This document shows positions 1 through 7,625 of a stretch of 15,438 nt of DNA, in pieces (within the stretch, counting starts at the first letter, position 1; every line of letters begins with the position of its first letter). Source of the stretch: Paenisporosarcina sp049671445 (lineage in GTDB: Bacteria > Bacillota > Bacilli > Bacillales_A > Planococcaceae); assembly GCF_049671445.1 (NCBI RefSeq), contig NZ_JBATUX010000063.1, positions 1 to 15,438 on the forward strand, given 5' to 3'. The position numbers were made by a program, and so were the translations under genes. A model generated the notes under the pieces. The model was not told where the DNA came from. It did not search any database and was given only the letters and a program-made list of their open reading frames with translations.

Positions 1-89
1 TGGAGTCTTCACTGTTTTGCTACATATCACTAAATCGAAAGCTATCTCATATACTTATTCACTAGAATGATTGTAGTAGAAGGCGGCGG

Positions 90-130
90 GAAAACATGGT
101 GCTCCTGCGGTTACTCGTCGCAAAACAGAT
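90..130. repeat. Degenerate fragment of a dispersed intergenic repeat
   Basis: Positions 90-109 match 14431-14448 in the large repeat region near the other end of the window, apart from one inserted G (core GAAAACATG, then TGCTCCTGC). Both copies are followed closely by GTCGCAAA (117-124 and 14466-14473). No gene was found in 1-179, so this seems to be a decayed or partial copy of the 14412-14591 unit. The rest of 1-179 shows nothing recognisable. Confidence 0.5.
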
Positions 131-179
131 TTCCGAATACGAAGGACTGAATCCTACCGTAAGATTGACCAATATAAGG

Positions 180-216
180 AATGTGGGGAAGTGACAGCGT
201 CACTTCCCCACATTTT
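180..216 (-). terminator. Long hairpin at the end of the sugar operon, possibly bidirectional
   Basis: A perfect 16-bp inverted repeat (180-195 with 199-214) encloses a 3-nt loop. It lies about 30 bp beyond the stop codon of the last operon gene. Read on the minus strand the stem is followed by an imperfect T-rich stretch (CCTTATATT). Read on the plus strand it is followed by four T residues. It most likely ends the minus-strand operon and may also block transcription entering from the left. Confidence 0.7.
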
Positions 217-246
217 ACATCTCAGGTTAATAATCAACCGTAGCTA

Positions 247-1215
247 TTACAACCACCACATATCAGCTGGTTGTTCTTTAATCACCACTGATTTCAAATT
301 AGTCACTGCTCGTTGGAAACCTTCTTCGATGCTCATAATTGGGTCTTCGTGTTCAATGCTGACAACATAATCATAGCCATACGTACGAAGAGCACTAATG
401 ATGTCTGACCATTCTTGCACAGAATGTCCACACCCTACTGAACGGAAGTTCCATGCACGCGTGCGAATATTGCTGTAGGCTTGCATGTCAGTCAGACCAT
501 ACATATTTACATTATCTTGGTCGATAAATGTATCTTTAGCATGGAAATGATGGATGGCATTTTCTTTCCCAAGAATTTTAATGGCCCCAACAGGATCAAT
601 ACCTTGCCACCATAAGTGACTTGGGTCAAGGTTGGCACCAATGTATTCGTTCGTTGCTTCACGAAGTTTTAACATGGTATATGGTGTATGAACTGAGAAA
701 CCACCATGCAATTCAAGACCAATTTTAACGTTAGCTTGTTTCGCGATTTCGGCAATTTCTTTCCAGTATGGAATTAATTTTTTCTCCCATTGCCACGTTA
801 AAATATCACCATATTCATTTGGCCACGGTGCCACAGGCCAGTTTGGATGTTTAGCATCTTCGTCTGCACCTGGAGTTCCAGAGAATGTATTAACAACTGG
901 AACACCCATTAACTGAGCCAATTTAATACTTTTTCTTAACGCTTCATCGCTATCTTTAGCTAAAGTTGGATCTGGAGAAACTGGGTTTCCATGACAGCTA
1001 AATGCACTGATTGTTAATCCGCGAGAGACAACAGCATCCAAATATTGATTGCGTTTGCCTTCATCCTCTAACAGTTCATCTATTGGACAATGGTCAGTAC
1101 CTGGATAGCCACCCGTTCCAATCTCAACTGCGTCTAAGCCTGATGCTTTTACATAATCAAGCATTTCTTCAAATGATTTTTGTGCAAATAATACTGTAAA
1201 TACGCCTAATCTCAT
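247..1215 (-). CDS. Sugar isomerase/epimerase-like TIM-barrel enzyme (xylose isomerase/AP endonuclease 2 fold)
   Basis: This is the last gene of the operon, 322 residues. The frame stays open upstream to 1296, but an AAGGAGG that overlaps the stop of the preceding gene lies 8 nt before the ATG at 1215. An ATG two codons earlier (1221) is only 2 nt from it, so 1215 is chosen. Members of this fold bind a divalent metal through Glu, Asp, His and Glu. Candidates here are E168 (LELHG), D197 (NLDPSH), H223 or H225 (HHFHAKD) and E288 (SIEHED). The family isomerises or epimerises sugars or keto-sugars, and some members cleave 3-keto-glycosides. With two Gfo/Idh/MocA dehydrogenases upstream, a keto-sugar substrate is likely, by analogy with E. 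coli YcjR. Family assignment is firm; the exact reaction is inferred. The protein is predicted cytoplasmic. Confidence 0.88.
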   Translation of the reverse strand: MRLGVFTVLFAQKSFEEMLDYVKASGLDAVEIGTGGYPGTDHCPIDELLEDEGKRNQYLDAVVSRGLTISAFSCHGNPVSPDPTLAKDSDEALRKSIKLAQLMGVPVVNTFSGTPGADEDAKHPNWPVAPWPNEYGDILTWQWEKKLIPYWKEIAEIAKQANVKIGLELHGGFSVHTPYTMLKLREATNEYIGANLDPSHLWWQGIDPVGAIKILGKENAIHHFHAKDTFIDQDNVNMYGLTDMQAYSNIRTRAWNFRSVGCGHSVQEWSDIISALRTYGYDYVVSIEHEDPIMSIEEGFQRAVTNLKSVVIKEQPADMWWL

Positions 1216-1228
1216 TACCATTTCCTCC

Positions 1229-2269
1229 TTACGTGAACGAAATTGATTTACCGGTTTCGCTACTCTTATAAATAGCTTCGATGACTTTGGAAACAATTAG
1301 CGCTTCTTGCGGCTTAACAAGTGGTACTTGAGTTCCTCTACAACTTTCAATAAAATTCATTGCTTGAGGAATGCCTGGATTATCTTCATCGGAAATCCAG
1401 TACGCTTTTTGATCTAATAACATACCGTACTTCGATTGATACATGACTAACGGGAACACATCAAGTCCACCGATTGTACCTGATATACTAACTGATTCTT
1501 TGTCATCTGCCAGATTAGCAGCCCATGAAGTTTCAAATAATAACGTGGCACCATCTTTGAATTTAATATAGGCTGTTGCATGGTCATCTACTTCGAAAGT
1601 GGAAGGTTCAAATACCCCCCATTGATTCACTACCTCTGGTTGTTTACTTAACTCGTTGTATGTAGAACCTGAGACTTCTGCAATTTCAGGGAAATCCATT
1701 AAATGAAGGGCTAAATCTAGGAAGTGACAGCCAAAATCGATTAAACTTCCGCCACCTTGAAGATCTTTATTCGTGAAAACGCCCCAGCCTGGCACTTTTC
1801 GTCGTCGAATGGCCTGTGCTCGAGATACAAGTGGACGTCCAATTTCGCCTTCATTAATAAATCGTTTAGCTGCACGCGCTTCTTTCATATGACGATAATG
1901 GTATGCAATCATTAACACTTTTCCAGCAGCCTCAGACGCCTCAATCATCGACTCGCATTCTTTTGTAGTCATCGCCATTGGCTTTTCGCATAACACGTGT
2001 TTGCCTGCATTGAAGGCTGCAATGGCAATTTCAGCGTGGAATTTATTTGGTGTGCAGATGGTAACAGCATCCACATGGTCAAAAATTTCTGTGTATTGTG
2101 ACGTGTGAAAAGGAATGGAGAATTCACTTGCCACCGACTCTGCCCGCTCTTGATTCACATCACATACAGCAGTCAACTCGACATGATCGCTTAATGTCAA
2201 AAAGGAGGGAATATGCCGTGAAACAGCAATTCCTCCCACTCCTATAAATCCAATTCTTAGTTTTCCCAT
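1229..2269 (-). CDS. Gfo/Idh/MocA-family NAD(P)-dependent oxidoreductase (second paralogue)
   Basis: A 346-residue sugar dehydrogenase of the Gfo/Idh/MocA family. Residues 5-20 hold the Rossmann dinucleotide loop (GFIGVGGIA). C94-E95-K96-P97 is the family EKP motif, whose Lys is catalytic. The D178-x3-H182 pair (DFGCH) supplies the catalytic His in the C-terminal alpha/beta domain. Family members oxidise or reduce one hydroxyl of a sugar, cyclitol or glycoside. The preceding gene's TAG is followed directly by GTG (2278), but AGGTGAT sits well placed before ATG 2269, so the ATG is preferred; the GTG would add three residues. The stop codon overlaps the ribosome binding site of the following isomerase gene, which suggests translational coupling. 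It is clearly diverged from the neighbouring paralogue. ThuB- or YcjS/YcjQ-like activity is an inference from context. Confidence 0.9.
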   Translation of the reverse strand: MGKLRIGFIGVGGIAVSRHIPSFLTLSDHVELTAVCDVNQERAESVASEFSIPFHTSQYTEIFDHVDAVTICTPNKFHAEIAIAAFNAGKHVLCEKPMAMTTKECESMIEASEAAGKVLMIAYHYRHMKEARAAKRFINEGEIGRPLVSRAQAIRRRKVPGWGVFTNKDLQGGGSLIDFGCHFLDLALHLMDFPEIAEVSGSTYNELSKQPEVVNQWGVFEPSTFEVDDHATAYIKFKDGATLLFETSWAANLADDKESVSISGTIGGLDVFPLVMYQSKYGMLLDQKAYWISDEDNPGIPQAMNFIESCRGTQVPLVKPQEALIVSKVIEAIYKSSETGKSISFT

Positions 2270-2278
2270 TTTTATCAC

Positions 2279-3304
2279 CTATAGCTTTACAATTTGTTTC
2301 GATTCATTTGATTGTATGGCACCCAAAATAACTTGCAATGATTTCTTGCCTTCTTCGCCAGTAATAAGAGGCGAGTTACCCGTCAAGATTGATTCTACGA
2401 AGTGGTCAATGACACCAGAAGTGACTTGACCACCTTCATCGTTGGATTGTATTTGTCCAAGGTTAAGTTCTTCTTTCGTGCGGTCACTTTTATGGAATAC
2501 AACTGAAAAAGTTTCGTCGTCTTCTAGACGTAAAACGCCGTTTTCAGCATATATAACGGTTGAATTATCTTCCGTTCCGTTATATGACCAGCTTGCAGCA
2601 AGCGTGCCTACGATGCCACTTTGTGTTTTTAAAATAAGTACGGCATTGTCGTCTACGTCAGCATTTTTCTTTGCGCTAGTTTCAACCATTGCAGCAACTT
2701 CAACGATTTCTTCGCCTAAAATATAGCGTATTAAATCGGTTTTGTGAACACCAAGGTCACCCATTGCCCCAATGAAGGCTTGATCCTTTTTAAAGAACCA
2801 GCTGTCTTTTCCTTCTGCACTCCATGTTTCAGGTCCTGGATGTCCAAAAGCAGTTCTGAAGCTGTATACTTTGCCGAGTTTACCTGACTCAATCCATTCT
2901 TTAGCTAGTTGATGAGATTTAACAAATCGTTGGTTATGTCCAATCATCAATGTTTTACCGCTTTTTTGAGCAGCTTCAATCATTTGATTTGCTTCTTCTT
3001 CGCTTGTAGCCATTGGCTTTTCGCATAGAACGTGTTTGCCCGCATTTAATGCAGCAATTGAAATTGGCGCGTGCAAGTAATTTGGAGTACACACACTTAC
3101 TGCATCAAGGTCTTCTTTTAATAATTCATTGAAATCAGTGTACGTTTTTGCAACTCCAAAACTTGCTCCAACTTCTTCTACTCTAGATTGATTAATATCA
3201 CATACCGCAACAATCTCAACATTATCATTTCCTGCATATTCAACTAAATGGCGATGTTTTGCAATGCTTCCTGTACCGATGACTCCGATTTTTAACTTTG
3301 CCAT
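2279..3304 (-). CDS. Gfo/Idh/MocA-family NAD(P)-dependent oxidoreductase (first paralogue)
   Basis: A 341-residue sugar dehydrogenase. Residues 5-17 carry the nucleotide-binding loop (GVIGTGSIA), C94-E95-K96-P97 the catalytic EKP motif, and D183-x3-H187 (GDLGVH) the catalytic His region. Length and layout are normal for the family. GGAGG lies 11 nt before the ATG, a little far but the only good site, and overlaps the end of the ThuA-like gene (stop at 3311-3313). The last codon before the stop is followed almost at once by the next dehydrogenase gene. Two dehydrogenases of one family in one operon usually act on different substrates or in opposite directions. Here one could oxidise a glycoside at C3 and the other reduce an epimerised product. 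Substrate is not determinable from sequence. Confidence 0.9.
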   Translation of the reverse strand: MAKLKIGVIGTGSIAKHRHLVEYAGNDNVEIVAVCDINQSRVEEVGASFGVAKTYTDFNELLKEDLDAVSVCTPNYLHAPISIAALNAGKHVLCEKPMATSEEEANQMIEAAQKSGKTLMIGHNQRFVKSHQLAKEWIESGKLGKVYSFRTAFGHPGPETWSAEGKDSWFFKKDQAFIGAMGDLGVHKTDLIRYILGEEIVEVAAMVETSAKKNADVDDNAVLILKTQSGIVGTLAASWSYNGTEDNSTVIYAENGVLRLEDDETFSVVFHKSDRTKEELNLGQIQSNDEGGQVTSGVIDHFVESILTGNSPLITGEEGKKSLQVILGAIQSNESKQIVKL

Positions 3305-3310
3305 AATGCA

Positions 3311-4039
3311 CTATTCCTCCTTGTAGCCTTCAAGCTTTTCTAGTGGTTTCGCATTTCCATAGACTGGGTAGTCTCTTGTTGTTGGCGTTGCCCATTTTAC
3401 AGCATTGCCGATAACTTTTTGAATTTGTTTGTTGTAATAAGTAGGGTGCGTTTCGTGTCCTGGACGGAAGTAAAAAATCTTGCCGTTACCACGTTTGAAC
3501 GTTGCTCCACTTCGGAACACTTCTCCACCTTGGAACCAGCTTAGGAAAACTAACTCGTCAGGTGCTGGGATATCAAAATGCTCGCCGTACATTTCTTCTT
3601 CTTCAAGCTCGATGTATTCACCAATTCCTTCAGCGATTGGATGACTTGGATCGACAACCCACAGACGTTCTTTCTCATTTGCTTCACGCCATTTTAAATC
3701 GCAACCAGTTCCCATTAATTTTTTGAAGATTTTAGAGAAATGAGCAGAATGCAGAACTATAAGTCCCATACCTTCCCATACGCGCTTTTGAACTTTCTCA
3801 ACAATTTCGTCGCTTACTTCATCATGGGCAAGATGTCCCCACCAAAGAAGAACGTCTGTATTATTTAATACCTCATCTGTTAAACCATGTTGTGGCTCAT
3901 CTAATGTAGCTGTTTTCACATCGAAGCCTTGCTCGCCTAGTGCAGAAGCTAAGACCTGATGGATTCCCTCAGGATAAATTTTTCGGACCTCTTCATGTTG
4001 TTGTTCATGACGATATTCATTCCATACTGTTACTTTCAT
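3311..4039 (-). CDS. ThuA-like domain protein (trehalose utilisation family)
   Basis: A 242-residue protein of the ThuA family, which has a class I glutamine-amidotransferase-like fold. Visible family features are the starting strand (residues 1-10, VTVWNEYRHE), W66-W67-G68-H69, the LHSAH stretch at 96-100, the acidic EMYGEH segment near 149-154, and RPGHETHPTYYN at 192-203. In rhizobia thuA sits beside thuB (a Gfo/Idh/MocA dehydrogenase), and both are needed to use trehalose and related disaccharides through 3-keto derivatives; the biochemical step of ThuA is less clear. Here it also directly precedes Gfo/Idh/MocA genes and follows the permeases, the same kind of context. AAAGGAG lies 8 nt before the ATG and overlaps the preceding permease's stop. 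Predicted cytoplasmic; no signal peptide. ThuA membership is confident, trehalose as substrate is not. Confidence 0.85.
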   Translation of the reverse strand: MKVTVWNEYRHEQQHEEVRKIYPEGIHQVLASALGEQGFDVKTATLDEPQHGLTDEVLNNTDVLLWWGHLAHDEVSDEIVEKVQKRVWEGMGLIVLHSAHFSKIFKKLMGTGCDLKWREANEKERLWVVDPSHPIAEGIGEYIELEEEEMYGEHFDIPAPDELVFLSWFQGGEVFRSGATFKRGNGKIFYFRPGHETHPTYYNKQIQKVIGNAVKWATPTTRDYPVYGNAKPLEKLEGYKEE

Positions 4040-4052
4040 TTATTACACTCCT

Positions 4053-4874
4053 TTATTCTTTGACTGAACCGGATGTTAAACCAGCGACTATTCTTCTTTG
4101 GAAAATCAACACAAGTATAACAATAGGGATTGTCACAATGACAGTGGCAGCTGAGATATCTCCCCAAGGAATCGTAAATTGACTTTGATAGAAGGAGATT
4201 CCAACTGGCACGGTGCGCCATGTATCCTCTGTGTTGATGGTTAATGCAAATAAATATTCATTCCACGCGGCAATAAATACAAGAATACCTGTCGTAAATA
4301 CACCAGGTGCTGCAAGCGGGAATATCACTTTACGGAAAGTTTGAAAAGGTGTTGCTCCATCAAGTTTTGCTGATTCTTCAAGTTCCCACGGAATCTTTTG
4401 GAAGAATGTCGCAAGAATCCAGATGGCAAGTGGCAAACTGATGGTTATGTAAGGAATCACGAGTCCCATATAGCTGTTACGAAGACCCACTGCTGTAATA
4501 AAGTTGTAGATTGGGGAAATAATCGCGATTTGTGGGAACATGGATGCCGCTAAAATTACACCTAAAATCAGCCCTTTAAATCTAATCGGAAGTCGAGTCA
4601 GTGCATATGCTGCTATCGAAGCGAATCCAATTGCAATAATAGTGGTTAAGCTAGAGATGATAAAACTATTCATCATATAGCGTACTAAAGGACGATTCGT
4701 TAACGCATTTTCATAAGATTCAAGCGATGGATTCGATGTAAACCATTTAAAATTGTTAAAAATTTCACCCGGCGGTTTGATCGATGTGAGGAAGACCCAG
4801 ATGAAAGGGAACATCACGAAAAATACAAACACGACTAGAAATATGTAAAACCAAATGCCTGGACGTTTATTCAT
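4053..4874 (-). CDS. ABC transporter permease, CUT1 sugar family (MalG-like)
   Basis: A 273-residue inner-membrane permease with about six transmembrane helices (near 8-30, 68-92, 101-124, 134-158, 190-212 and 240-260). The cytoplasmic EAA loop that docks the ATPase is at about 165-191 (EESAKLDGATP, ending with a Gly). The N-terminal helix followed by the SIKPPGEIF segment is typical of MalG-type subunits. It pairs with the MalF-like subunit encoded immediately upstream to form the channel that accepts substrate from the binding protein. An AAGGGGG site lies 8 nt before the ATG. No ATPase gene follows, unlike in the rhizobial thu operon. Confidence 0.92.
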   Translation of the reverse strand: MNKRPGIWFYIFLVVFVFFVMFPFIWVFLTSIKPPGEIFNNFKWFTSNPSLESYENALTNRPLVRYMMNSFIISSLTTIIAIGFASIAAYALTRLPIRFKGLILGVILAASMFPQIAIISPIYNFITAVGLRNSYMGLVIPYITISLPLAIWILATFFQKIPWELEESAKLDGATPFQTFRKVIFPLAAPGVFTTGILVFIAAWNEYLFALTINTEDTWRTVPVGISFYQSQFTIPWGDISAATVIVTIPIVILVLIFQRRIVAGLTSGSVKE

Positions 4875-4886
4875 CTTGATTCCCCC

Positions 4887-6203
4887 TTATCGACTCGATC
4901 GTCCTGCAAAAAGATCAGACCCGATGAATTTTATAAATAGTGTTGAAATAATCGCTACACAAGCAAACACGATGACCGACAGAACTGAACCTGCTCCAAA
5001 GTTTTGTTGTGAGAATAATGTAATGTAAGCATAAATTGAAATAGATTCCGTCGAGTTAGCTGGTCCCCCGCCAGTAAGAACGAAGATTAGATCAAACACT
5101 CGGAAGGCATCTAAAGTACGGAATAATAAAGCTACTAAAATAGCTGACTTCAACATTGGCAATGTAATTTTCCAGAACTGTTGCCATTTATTCGCTCCAT
5201 CAACTTCAGCTGCTTCATACAAAGAACCCGAAATCGTTTGAAGTCCTGCAAGTAATAGAAGAGCCATATACGGAGTTGTTTTCCAAACATCTGCAAAGAT
5301 AACTGAGAACATTCCACCTGTACCCGTTGACAATAGAACAGATGCATCTCGAATTAATCCAAACTGTTCAAAATAGTGTGCAACAATACCTGTTTGACCA
5401 TCGTATAAGAAAGCCCACATCATGGCTGCAACAGCTGTTGGAATCGCCCAAGGAATAAGTACGGATGCCCGAACGATACCCCTGCCTTTAAATGTTCGAT
5501 TTATAAGTAAGGCGATTAGTAATCCTAGAACAAGCTCTACCCCAACTGATGCTACTGTGAAGAAGAACGTGTTACCGAGTGCTTTCCACATACGTTCACT
5601 TTGTAGGTAACGTGAATAGTTACTCAAACCAATAAAGTTAGATTCAATAATCGCACGGTTAGACGAATTAATAGATCCTGCAACATTTGCAGTAGCCGTT
5701 TTAAAAGCTTCATCTTCTGAATTCTGAGAAAGCGTCGTTAGTTCTTCTTCAGCATTCGTTAAGAAATCTTTATAGTCGCTTGCAAAGTCTTTATCGATAT
5801 TTGCATATTTTAATTCTCCATCTGAAATAGCAGTAAAAGAAGCAAGTTTACTTTCAACTTCTTTATATTGTTCACTCAGACCATCTTTCGCTAACATATC
5901 TTCATGATAAGCTTTAATCTCATTACTTATTTTTGTTGTAGCTTCTGCTGCTTCTGGGTTTGGCGCTTGACCTGCTAAGCCTTCAAGATCTCGGGATAAG
6001 TAAAAGAAATCGTTCGCATAACGCTCCAAATCAACATTGGATTTTACAAACCTTTCTGAGCGAGAAGGATCATTCAAACGATAGTCGAACAAACTGTTAT
6101 AAAAAGATTGAGCAACCGGCCATAACGTAATCATAATAACGAGTATTAGAGCAGGTGCGACCATTAAATAACCAAGTTGTTTTTCACTCAACTCAAACTT
6201 CAT
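4887..6203 (-). CDS. ABC transporter permease, CUT1 sugar family (MalF-like) with a large extracellular insert
   Basis: A 438-residue permease, about 140 residues longer than the usual short MalF/UgpA type. TM1 is near 11-36. The other helices lie near 208-235, 245-266, 300-322, 350-375 and 400-427. The EAA loop is at about 329-349 (YEAAEVDGANKW), and the conserved TGGGP is at 377-381. The extra length is a hydrophilic, Glu/Lys/Ala-rich, probably helical segment at about 45-187, between TM1 and the FIGLSNYSRYL segment that normally follows it closely. It should face outside. The frame is open up to a GTG at 6251, but that codon lies inside an AGGTGG sequence in the intergenic hairpin. GAGGGTGA precedes ATG 6203 at normal spacing, so 6203 is chosen. 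Confidence 0.9.
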   Translation of the reverse strand: MKFELSEKQLGYLMVAPALILVIMITLWPVAQSFYNSLFDYRLNDPSRSERFVKSNVDLERYANDFFYLSRDLEGLAGQAPNPEAAEATTKISNEIKAYHEDMLAKDGLSEQYKEVESKLASFTAISDGELKYANIDKDFASDYKDFLTNAEEELTTLSQNSEDEAFKTATANVAGSINSSNRAIIESNFIGLSNYSRYLQSERMWKALGNTFFFTVASVGVELVLGLLIALLINRTFKGRGIVRASVLIPWAIPTAVAAMMWAFLYDGQTGIVAHYFEQFGLIRDASVLLSTGTGGMFSVIFADVWKTTPYMALLLLAGLQTISGSLYEAAEVDGANKWQQFWKITLPMLKSAILVALLFRTLDAFRVFDLIFVLTGGGPANSTESISIYAYITLFSQQNFGAGSVLSVIVFACVAIISTLFIKFIGSDLFAGRSSR

Positions 6204-6229
6204 CTGTGTCACCCTCTTATTAAATAATA

Positions 6230-6260
6230 TAAGGGAAGGCGAGCGTTCCACCTCCCCTTA
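6230..6260 (-). promoter_or_regulatory. Intercistronic RNA stem-loop between binding-protein and permease genes
   Basis: In the minus-strand transcript, UAAGGGGAGGUG pairs with CGCCUUCCCUUA, giving 12 continuous pairs around a 7-nt loop. Two of the pairs are G-U, so the same DNA forms only ten pairs on the plus strand; this argues for a functional RNA made from the minus strand. It is followed by an A/T-rich stretch without a solid T run. Such hairpins after binding-protein genes commonly protect or partly terminate the message so that more binding protein than permease is made; that role is inferred here. Confidence 0.65.
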
Positions 6261-6308
6261 TTATTCGGACTCAATTGTTACTAATTAACCATCTGAAAGC
6301 TTTCTCTA

Positions 6309-7604
6309 TTACTCTGCCATCGCTGCAACGATTTTATCTTGCATGTTCTTCGCAGCTTCTTCAGGAGTGATATCTTTTGCAAGTGCTTTTGAAAGCTCAA
6401 CTTGCATGATGTTTGAGATTAATGGATAAATTGGTGATACTGGTCTTGGTACAGCATTTTGAAGTGTAGCTACGAACTCTTCGTTTGAGAATAGTACTGC
6501 TGCTTCTTTTACTTCTTCGTCATCATAAAGTGCTTCGATTGTTGGTGCACGTCCGCCATCAACAGCACTAATTTTTTGACCTTCAGGGCCAGACATGAAT
6601 TTCACGAATTCCCAAGCAGCTTCTTGGTTTTCGCTGTAACGATTAATCATGCTCATCCAACCACCAAGTGTAGCAGCATTCGTGCCATCACCAGAAGGAA
6701 GAACAGCAAAACCTACATTTCCTGCAACTTTAGAAGCTTCTTTATCTTCAGAAGTAGACTGCATGTATGGCCAGTTACGTGCGAATACTGATTGACCACC
6801 AACCCATGCATTATTTGTTTCAGTCTCTTGGAAACTTAAGATATTACTAGGTACGAAATCAGAGTTAACGAATTCAACCATTTTCGTAATACCTGCCACA
6901 GTTTCAGGAGTATTTACCACAACTTCATTGTTTTCATCTACAACTTGCCCACCGTATGCAGCGATAAATTCAACCGCATTACACACCAATCCTTCATATT
7001 GGTTTGCTTGCATTAGGTAACCAAACTCAGTACCTTCTTTACCTTTTAACTCGCTTGCCATATCGAAAAGCTCATCCCATGTTTTAGGTGGAGTTTCAAC
7101 GATATCTTTTCTATAGAAAAGAAGTCCAGCATCTGTGTATTTAGGCATTGCGTATTGACGACCATTGAAGTTACCAGATTGAACCGTACCAGGGAAATAA
7201 TCATCCATGTTGATACCGTCTGCTTCAATAAAGCGATCTAGTTCAAGCGCGTATTGAGCTTGTGCAAATTCAGCAGGCCAGATAACATCAGCATCGAAAA
7301 CATCTATTTCAGCACTTTTACTACTGAAAGTTGTTACGTATTGATCGTGAGATGCGCCAGTATCTGCAGGCATCTCTTGTCGTTTAACCGTAATATTTGG
7401 ATTTTTCTCTTCAAATGCTGCAATTAGTTTATCCGTTGCGCCAGTGACATCCACACCACTTGCATAGACGATTTCTACTTTCTTGTCAGATGTGTCACCA
7501 TCTTTTGTATCCGTTGTTTCCTTTTCCGATCCGTTACACGCTGCTAAGAGCATACTCATCGAAAGAATCGTAGCACCTGCCACTTTTTTGTTCCAAAGTT
7601 TCAT
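6309..7604 (-). CDS. Sugar ABC transporter substrate-binding lipoprotein (family 1)
   Basis: A 431-residue extracellular binding protein. The N-terminus is a lipoprotein signal: K2, K6 and K7, a hydrophobic core at 9-20 and the lipobox LAAC with Cys23. An acidic Thr/Asp-rich linker (to about residue 42) then tethers the mature domain. The fold signatures of family 1 sugar-binding proteins are visible: the VTGATDKLIAAFEEKNPNI helix near 53-71, DVIWPAEFAQ near 107-116, and GGWMSMINRY followed by AAWEFVKFMSG near 315-341. It delivers the substrate to the two permeases encoded downstream. AGGGGGC lies 8 nt before the ATG, and the gene begins 21 bp after the repressor stop. The ligand cannot be read from sequence; a disaccharide, glycoside or sugar derivative fits the operon. 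Confidence 0.93.
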   Translation of the reverse strand: MKLWNKKVAGATILSMSMLLAACNGSEKETTDTKDGDTSDKKVEIVYASGVDVTGATDKLIAAFEEKNPNITVKRQEMPADTGASHDQYVTTFSSKSAEIDVFDADVIWPAEFAQAQYALELDRFIEADGINMDDYFPGTVQSGNFNGRQYAMPKYTDAGLLFYRKDIVETPPKTWDELFDMASELKGKEGTEFGYLMQANQYEGLVCNAVEFIAAYGGQVVDENNEVVVNTPETVAGITKMVEFVNSDFVPSNILSFQETETNNAWVGGQSVFARNWPYMQSTSEDKEASKVAGNVGFAVLPSGDGTNAATLGGWMSMINRYSENQEAAWEFVKFMSGPEGQKISAVDGGRAPTIEALYDDEEVKEAAVLFSNEEFVATLQNAVPRPVSPIYPLISNIMQVELSKALAKDITPEEAAKNMQDKIVAAMAE

Positions 7605-7625
7605 TAATAAAGCCCCCTAAGTGTT

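Noticed and set aside
68..151. 27-codon plus-strand frame with a CSCG motif near the window start
   Set aside because: There is no ribosome binding site, and most of it coincides with the degenerate repeat fragment.
1216..1296. A 27-codon N-terminal extension of the TIM-barrel enzyme, overlapping the upstream dehydrogenase gene
   Set aside because: It would overlap the end of a well-supported gene and has no ribosome binding site. A strong AAGGAGG precedes the ATG at 1215, where the family's typical N-terminal strand begins.
6204..6251. GTG start adding 16 residues to the MalF-like permease
   Set aside because: The GTG lies within the hairpin arm and directly inside the AGGTGG sequence, with no space for a ribosome binding site. 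ATG 6203 is well placed.
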